From CAZHBD01 sp964530555 (GTDB taxonomy: Bacteria > Patescibacteriota > Saccharimonadia > Saccharimonadales > AWTP1-31): a DNA stretch of 10,018 bases. The stretch covers positions 1 to 10,018 of the forward strand of contig CAZHBD010000031.1 in the NCBI GenBank assembly GCA_964530555.1. The letters are read 5' to 3'. The translations under genes and the position numbers were made by a program. Positions within the stretch are counted from its first letter, which is position 1. Each line of letters starts with the position of its first letter. Positions 6,641 through 10,018 of this stretch are shown piece after piece. The notes below the pieces were generated by a model. The model made no database searches and had not been told where the DNA came from. It worked only from the letters and a program-made list of their open reading frames with translations.

Positions 6641-6669
6641 ATCATACTTTGCCAAACTCAAGCTAGCAA
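6641..6669 (-). promoter_or_regulatory. Promoter of the response regulator, leaderless
   Basis: Minus strand: -35 TTGCTA (6664-6669), 17-base spacer, -10 TATGAT (6641-6646), then TTAGAT and ATG at 6634, a 6-base gap. It decides the start codon. Confidence 0.65.
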
Positions 6670-6686
6670 CAGGGTTGTTGATAACA

Positions 6687-6703
6687 CACAGACTGAGTCT
6701 GTG
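6687..6703. repeat. 17-base palindrome between VOC stop and regulator promoter
   Basis: CACAGACT-G-AGTCTGTG, arms of 8 perfect bases around one central base. It abuts the VOC stop codon (6704-6706) and lies 17 bases upstream of the response regulator -35. No U-run follows on the minus strand. It could be an operator for the regulator gene or a 3' hairpin of the operon mRNA. Confidence 0.5.
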
Positions 6704-7078
6704 CTAATATATCTTTTTCGTGGCAATCTCATAGGTGCAGCCGCTCGGATCTTGCACAAAGGCATAGCGCAGCACGACACCATCGGTAACGGGGATTACG
6801 ATGGTAAAGCCTTGCTTCTCCAGTTCTTTCAGATCGCTTTGCAGATCATCTGAGTAAATAGCTATGTGATTTTGAATAAACTTTACCTGAGGATGTTCAG
6901 CGTCTTCAAACTGCCATAACTCATAGGCCGCTTCGCCCTTCTCAACAGTGGCTACTTTTGCTTTGGGCTCAGGCTTATCAAACTGGTTGCGAATGCTGAA
7001 GCCGAGCCTTTTGTACAACTCGACAGCTTTTTCAAGATCATCTACCCGGACACCTGTGTGTAATACTTGTTTAAGCAT
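6704..7078 (-). CDS. Glyoxalase-fold (VOC family) protein with full metal ligand set
   Basis: A 124-residue protein of two beta-alpha-beta-beta-beta modules. H7 (LHTGVRV), E53 (AYELWQF), H71 (NHIAIYSDD) and E117 (CTYEIAT) fall where glyoxalase I enzymes carry their metal ligands; E. coli GloA has the same H/E/H/E order at nearly the same spacing. So it probably binds a divalent metal and may act on methylglyoxal-type adducts or another small substrate; the thiol cofactor is unknown. A longer frame from 7135 lies inside the previous gene and is rejected: the ATG at 7078 overlaps that gene's end by 8 bases, with AGGA about 11 bases upstream. Last gene of the operon. Confidence 0.85.
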   Translation of the reverse strand: MLKQVLHTGVRVDDLEKAVELYKRLGFSIRNQFDKPEPKAKVATVEKGEAAYELWQFEDAEHPQVKFIQNHIAIYSDDLQSDLKELEKQGFTIVIPVTDGVVLRYAFVQDPSGCTYEIATKKIY

Positions 7079-7532
7079 CAATGCGCCATTCCTGCCTTGG
7101 GTTATCCGAGAAGTGCAAGTTGTCAAACAGCACAATGTTTTTGGGCTTGAGACGATAGAGTTTGTGTGGATTTTTGCCAGCTTTTACGTCTGCTACAAAG
7201 TTTGGGTCTTTGCCAAGTTTTTTGGTATATGCCTCTCCAATTGCGTCATCAAAGTCCGAACCAAGGCATTCAGCGTCACCTTCCAGCGTGATGCCTATAA
7301 CGTAATCTTCGTTAGGTGTATTTTCGTGGACAAGCAGGTACGCAACCGCTTTGGAGTTGTCGGCAATCTCCTGCGAATGACGTCGCGCCTCAGTACTAAA
7401 CCAGTGCAAGTTCAAGTCGTCATCAGCATAGAAGTGAACTGTACACAACCAAGGCTGATCACCGCGGCTGGTAGCGAGCTGCATGATTTTCAGGCTTTTC
7501 AGGGCATCACGGATGAGGTCTTCTTTGCTCAC
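7071..7532 (-). CDS. PNPOx-like FMN-binding split-barrel protein
   Basis: A 153-residue member of the pyridoxamine 5'-phosphate oxidase-related family. MQLATSRGDQPWLCTVHF (17-34), LHWFSTEARRHSQEI (42-56) and ITLEGDAE (81-88) match the strands and the FMN-phosphate-binding stretch of that barrel. Such proteins are FMN- or F420-binding oxidoreductases or flavin carriers; the sequence does not show true PNPOx activity, and the family's lone members seldom make PLP. It starts with GTG (7532) overlapping the mazG-like stop as GTGA, with AAAGGAG 7 bases upstream. Fourth gene of the operon and coupled to the VOC gene by an 8-base overlap. Confidence 0.85.
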   Translation of the reverse strand: MSKEDLIRDALKSLKIMQLATSRGDQPWLCTVHFYADDDLNLHWFSTEARRHSQEIADNSKAVAYLLVHENTPNEDYVIGITLEGDAECLGSDFDDAIGEAYTKKLGKDPNFVADVKAGKNPHKLYRLKPKNIVLFDNLHFSDNPRQEWRIDA

Positions 7533-7870
7533 CTGTTGTCTCCTTTGCCCTTGATAACACCACGGGCTTGGCGCGACTTCAACTTCTCGATATTCCCTTG
7601 CATAATTTCCTCAAAGGTCAGACCTAAACTGTTTGCCATTACAGCGATATACCAGACAACGTCGGCCAGTTCTTTGCCGAGCTCGGTTTTGTCCTCTGGA
7701 GTAACTTTGCCTTCATTATAGGCAACAATCTTTTTCCACTTCTCCACAACTTCGCCTGCTTCGCCGGCTACACCCATGGCCCAAATGGTTTTGTCCATGA
7801 GTGTGTCAACATATTTCGGATCTGTGTAAGCTGTGGTTAATGCCAGTTTTTGGTATTCATCAAATGTCAT
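7529..7870 (-). CDS. MazG-like nucleoside triphosphate pyrophosphohydrolase
   Basis: A 113-residue all-alpha protein of the MazG/RS21-C6 superfamily, which hydrolyses (d)NTPs to NMP and pyrophosphate and removes abnormal nucleotides. The metal-binding residues are present: E37 and E40 in VAGEAGEVVEKWKK and E67 and D70 in GKELADVVWYI, spaced as in RS21-C6. Single domain, so the short MazG-like type and not the two-domain E. coli enzyme. The ATG has an excellent AAGGAGG 4 bases upstream that also holds the Nudix stop codon. Third gene of the operon. Substrate not predictable from sequence. Confidence 0.9.
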   Translation of the reverse strand: MTFDEYQKLALTTAYTDPKYVDTLMDKTIWAMGVAGEAGEVVEKWKKIVAYNEGKVTPEDKTELGKELADVVWYIAVMANSLGLTFEEIMQGNIEKLKSRQARGVIKGKGDNR

Positions 7871-7874
7871 GTTT

Positions 7875-7881
7875 CCTCCTT
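7875..7881 (-). promoter_or_regulatory. Strong Shine-Dalgarno of the mazG-like gene
   Basis: AAGGAGG on the minus strand, 4 bases before ATG at 7870; its first two bases belong to the TAA stop of the Nudix gene, favouring re-initiation. Shows that the organism does use anti-SD pairing inside operons. Confidence 0.75.
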
Positions 7882-8338
7882 ATTTATATTCACAGTAACG
7901 CTTACCTCGCTTGATTTCTTCCAGAGCTGCACGCACATTAGGCACCATGTTGCTTGGCAAGTTGTCTGGGTCAAGCCAAACTAATTCACCATGAATCTTT
8001 GGCTCAGCATTATAAAGCTCCCCTTTCCACTGTTTCGCTTCAAAAAATTGATCAATCCATTGCAGGTCTGATTCACCCTCTTTAGTCAGTCGATGCATAG
8101 TAAGCATGGGCTGTAGATCTTCTAGGCTTAGGACTGCGCCAACCTCTTCTTTCGCTTCACGCATTGCACATTCGGTAAAACTTTCGTTTTCCTCGACCTT
8201 TCCTGATGGCAGACCGTAATGGTTATTCATCCAGGCAGTATTTGACCGGAGCACAAAAGCAATTTTTCCTTCATTGTTACGAAAAATGACATAGCTCGCG
8301 ATATAAGGTCTTTGGGTAGGATACACTTTTTTAGGCAT
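7880..8338 (-). CDS. Nudix hydrolase
   Basis: A 152-residue hydrolase of nucleoside diphosphate-linked substrates. The Nudix box is perfect: G46-x5-E52-x7-R60-E61-A-K-E64-E65-V-G67. Flanking strands (IASYVIFRNNEGKIAFVLR and the C-terminal GELVWLDPDNLP) are those of the usual fold; no extra domain marks substrate choice, so mutagenic nucleotides, ADP-ribose or NDP-sugars are possible. The ATG overlaps the tsaC/sua5 end by 8 bases (ATGCCTAA) and lacks a close Shine-Dalgarno, so it probably depends on coupling. Next to the MazG-like gene, it suggests a nucleotide clean-up role. Confidence 0.92.
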   Translation of the reverse strand: MPKKVYPTQRPYIASYVIFRNNEGKIAFVLRSNTAWMNNHYGLPSGKVEENESFTECAMREAKEEVGAVLSLEDLQPMLTMHRLTKEGESDLQWIDQFFEAKQWKGELYNAEPKIHGELVWLDPDNLPSNMVPNVRAALEEIKRGKRYCEYK

Positions 8339-8918
8339 CGTTTTTGATCTTCACTGCTCCCTCGCGCAGCACTTCGACCGCGTCGTCAACAATACGAATA
8401 AGTGTGGACGGTTTTCGTTTACTCAAATTGCCCGCATCTACATAAAAGTCGACCTGCTTGCCAAAGTAAGCCATGGCTTCTTCAATGGTATCGGCCGGCT
8501 TCTTCCCCGGTTGGTTGGCGCTGCTGGTCATAAGCGGCCCAGTTTCTCTGAGCAATTTGGCGAGTTTTTCGTCTGCCACAACCCGCACAGCCAAGCCATC
8601 AGCTCCTTGGCGAAGGTACTCTGTCTTAGGATCGCCCGAAGGAATAACTACACTAACCGCGCCAGGCCAGTACTGCTGAACCGCAGTTAGGTAGCGTTTT
8701 TTAAGCCCCAAACCGGCCAGCTGATCAATATCTGCCGCGATTACTGTGCCAGGCTTCTTCTCTCGTTTCTTAAGTGCATACAAACGCTCTACTGCTGGTT
8801 CTTGCGCAGCACAGCAAACTAAGCCATATACGGTATCCGTCGGCAGGACACCTACACCGCCGCGGTGCAATAGAGCGATTAACCGCTCGTCATTTAGCTC
8901 CTCAAAAACTGCTGCCAT
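8331..8918 (-). CDS. tsaC: Threonylcarbamoyl-AMP synthase (TsaC/Sua5/YrdC)
   Basis: A 195-residue cytoplasmic enzyme that makes threonylcarbamoyl-AMP from threonine, bicarbonate and ATP, the first step of t6A modification at A37 of ANN-decoding tRNAs. YrdC-domain motifs in order: LPTDTVYGL (25-33), KKREKKPG (50-57), YWPGAVSVVI (83-92), GLAVRVVAD (108-116), LMTSSANQPG (129-138) and STLIRI (171-176). No C-terminal Sua5 extension, so the short TsaC form. First gene of the operon. Start at 8918 is 7 bases after a candidate -10; the AGGG touching the ATG is too close to be a Shine-Dalgarno. Confidence 0.93.
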   Translation of the reverse strand: MAAVFEELNDERLIALLHRGGVGVLPTDTVYGLVCCAAQEPAVERLYALKKREKKPGTVIAADIDQLAGLGLKKRYLTAVQQYWPGAVSVVIPSGDPKTEYLRQGADGLAVRVVADEKLAKLLRETGPLMTSSANQPGKKPADTIEEAMAYFGKQVDFYVDAGNLSKRKPSTLIRIVDDAVEVLREGAVKIKNDA

Positions 8919-8921
8919 CCC

Positions 8922-8934
8922 TGATATACTACCA
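8922..8934. promoter_or_regulatory. Overlapping divergent promoters of tsaC and mscS
   Basis: Only 18 bases separate the two start codons. Plus strand: extended -10 TGATATACT (8922-8930), then 6 bases and ATG at 8937. Minus strand: TGGTAGTAT (8934-8926), then 7 bases and ATG at 8918. The two hexamers share 5 base pairs (8926-8930), so polymerase can presumably bind only one at a time. The minus hexamer matches consensus at 4 of 6. -35 elements are weak and would lie inside the opposite genes. Confidence 0.55.
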
Positions 8935-8936
8935 TT

Positions 8937-9797
8937 ATGTCTTTCGCAGCCATAGATGCCGCCAACCGATTAACGCTTTTACACCATCCAGGCGACTGGT
9001 TTAATCAGCATGGCCTCAATATTTTGATTATCCTAGGCGGTGCCTGGCTGATGCGTCGTTTTGGCACGGCGGTTGTTTCTGGGCTACTGCACCGGGCGGT
9101 TCGTAACCATAGCTTTGCCACCGAAACCGACCGTAAGAAACGGCTAGCAACACTCGAAAGTCTGATCGACGCCATCATCCATATTGCCGTATGGTTAGTG
9201 GCTGCGGTCATGATTATCGATGAACTCGGCATCAATACTGGCCCTTTGCTGGCGAGTGCCGGCGTGGTGGGTGTAGCGCTCGGTATTGGCGCCCAATCGT
9301 TTATCAAAGACTTTGTGAATGGCATATTTATCATCGCCGAGAACCAATACCGAGTTGGCGATACGGTGACTCTGAATACTGTAACGGGCACCGTTCAAGC
9401 AATTACGGTGCGCACTACCGTGCTTCGTGATGCCGATGGTAGCTTGCATCACGTCCCAAACGGCACTATTACCATTGCCACCAACAAGACGTACGACGTG
9501 GGCAAAGTAAATGAGTCGTTGACCGTTCCCCAGGACACAGACCTAAGTAAACTCGAAAAAATTATTAGCACTGTCGGTGCTGAACTAGTCGAAGATAAAG
9601 AATTAGGGGCCAAAATTCGTACTACTCCTAAGATGGGCCAAGTAACTGGACTGAACGACAAGGGCTTGGTCGTTGGCGTAGTGTGCGACACCGTACCTGG
9701 TGCACAATTTCAGATTCGTAGCGAGCTATATCGACGACTGCTCCCTGCCATCAAAAAAGCCGGCCTTGTGGTCAACTCGACACAGCCAAAGAAATGA
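8937..9797 (+). CDS. mscS: MscS-type mechanosensitive ion channel
   Basis: A 286-residue small-conductance channel, the size of E. coli MscS. Helices at about 27-50, 72-95 and 104-134; the pore helix carries the family signature GVVGVALGIGAQSFIKDF (109-126) followed by NGIFIIAENQYRVGD leading into the beta domain (VTGTVQAITVRTT, HHVPNG) and a C-terminal alpha/beta domain to the end. It opens when membrane tension rises and releases solutes on hypo-osmotic shock. Complete. Start supported by an extended -10 6 bases upstream. Divergent from the tsaC operon and ending 1 base before the convergent idi. Confidence 0.95.
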   Translation: MSFAAIDAANRLTLLHHPGDWFNQHGLNILIILGGAWLMRRFGTAVVSGLLHRAVRNHSFATETDRKKRLATLESLIDAIIHIAVWLVAAVMIIDELGINTGPLLASAGVVGVALGIGAQSFIKDFVNGIFIIAENQYRVGDTVTLNTVTGTVQAITVRTTVLRDADGSLHHVPNGTITIATNKTYDVGKVNESLTVPQDTDLSKLEKIISTVGAELVEDKELGAKIRTTPKMGQVTGLNDKGLVVGVVCDTVPGAQFQIRSELYRRLLPAIKKAGLVVNSTQPKK

Positions 9798-9798
9798 A

Positions 9799-10018
9799 TT
9801 AACTTATGAACTTTTGAAAGTCTGGTGACTTTTGAAGTTTTTGCAGCTGATCTTTACACCAATAGCTCCACACGTCGCTCGTGTCTGCTAGTGCAACTGC
9901 TACAAACTCGTTCCAATTCATCCAACGGAATGCTTCGACTTCATCAGGGTTCGGATGCGGGCCACGTAACAAGCGCGCCACGTAGACTGGACAGACTTCA
10001 TGCTCGATAACGCCCTTG
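9799..10018 (-). CDS. idi: Isopentenyl-diphosphate isomerase type I, C-terminal part
   Basis: The frame enters from the right edge and gives 72 residues before TAA at 9799-9801; the first in-frame GTG at 9981 is not the real start. It reads GVIEHEVCPVYVARLL, PNPDEVEAFRWMNWNEF and DVWSYWCKDQL. This matches the second half of type I IPP isomerases, where ENEVCPVF holds the catalytic and metal-binding glutamates (E114 and E116 in E. coli Idi), followed by DEVxxYxW and AFSPW. The enzyme interconverts IPP and DMAPP for isoprenoid synthesis. The catalytic cysteine half is outside the window. It is convergent with mscS and almost touches it. A generic Nudix hydrolase is the alternative but fits less well. 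Confidence 0.8.
   Translation of the reverse strand, partial: KGVIEHEVCPVYVARLLRGPHPNPDEVEAFRWMNWNEFVAVALADTSDVWSYWCKDQLQKLQKSPDFQKFIS

Noticed and set aside
6635..6661. TTG start at 6661 for the response regulator
   Set aside because: The added bases contain the -10 TATGAT; receiver domains begin just before the VLIAEDD strand, and ATG at 6634 fits that.
7079..7135. Extension of the VOC protein to 7135
   Set aside because: It would lie inside the PNPOx-like gene in another frame, is Cys/Thr/Arg-rich and unlike the family N-terminus.
6948..7721. 257-codon plus-strand open frame across three operon genes
   Set aside because: It runs antisense to three overlapping genes with clear family motifs, and its product shows no coherent domain.
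1..10018. CRISPR array, tRNA, rRNA, insertion sequence or toxin-antitoxin pair
   Set aside because: I saw no regularly spaced repeats, no cloverleaf-like or rRNA sequence, no transposase and no toxin-antitoxin gene pair in the window.

Overview
The window looks like a stretch of a small-genome bacterium of the candidate phyla radiation, most likely Saccharibacteria (TM7). I infer this from gene style: compact single-cassette ABC exporter, unadorned histidine kinase, REC-only regulator, a 65-residue conserved-looking basic protein, very tight gene packing and mid-range GC. No marker gene proves it. UGA is used as a normal stop (for example the ABC ATPase, mazG-like and mscS genes). Every protein gene is intact except the two cut by the window edges. 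I see no rRNA, tRNA, CRISPR array or insertion sequence, and no gene-free stretch longer than about 130 bases.

Layout, left to right. (1) Positions 1-1711, minus strand: an ABC-2 type exporter, ATPase followed by permease with an ATGA overlap, transcribed from a promoter whose -35 sits in a palindrome. (2) 1803-3463, minus: a lipoprotein, a 65-residue protein and a two-helix membrane protein; the first two have good promoters of their own, the third only a weak candidate. (3) 3504-6237, plus: a Mur ligase (MurC/Mpl type) and then a sensor histidine kinase. (4) 6242-6669, minus: a receiver-only response regulator convergent with the kinase, 4 bases apart. (5) 6704-8918, minus: a five-gene overlapping operon, tsaC/sua5 - Nudix hydrolase - MazG-like pyrophosphohydrolase - FMN-binding PNPOx-like protein - glyoxalase-fold (VOC) protein. 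(6) 8937-9797, plus: an MscS-type mechanosensitive channel divergent from the operon, and convergent (1-base gap) with the C-terminal part of a type I isopentenyl-diphosphate isomerase that enters from the right edge.

The most striking feature is regulatory. Seven of the nine genes that appear to start a transcription unit have a recognisable -10 hexamer exactly 6 or 7 bases upstream of the start codon, usually as TGnTAnnnT or with a -35 at 17 bases. Transcription would therefore begin at or next to the start codon, giving leaderless mRNAs. Three proposed starts are decided by this: 1675, 4867 and 6634. In contrast, operon-internal genes rely on Shine-Dalgarno sequences (mazG-like, PNPOx-like, permease) or on short overlaps, and only the 65-residue protein has a conventional leader with a Shine-Dalgarno.

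How the genes may work together: the Mur ligase, the channel and the lipoprotein belong to the envelope; the kinase and regulator form a likely two-component pair with no visible DNA-binding output; the five-gene operon joins t6A tRNA modification with nucleotide clean-up and small redox/detoxification proteins. These links are inferred from position and family, not shown by the sequence.
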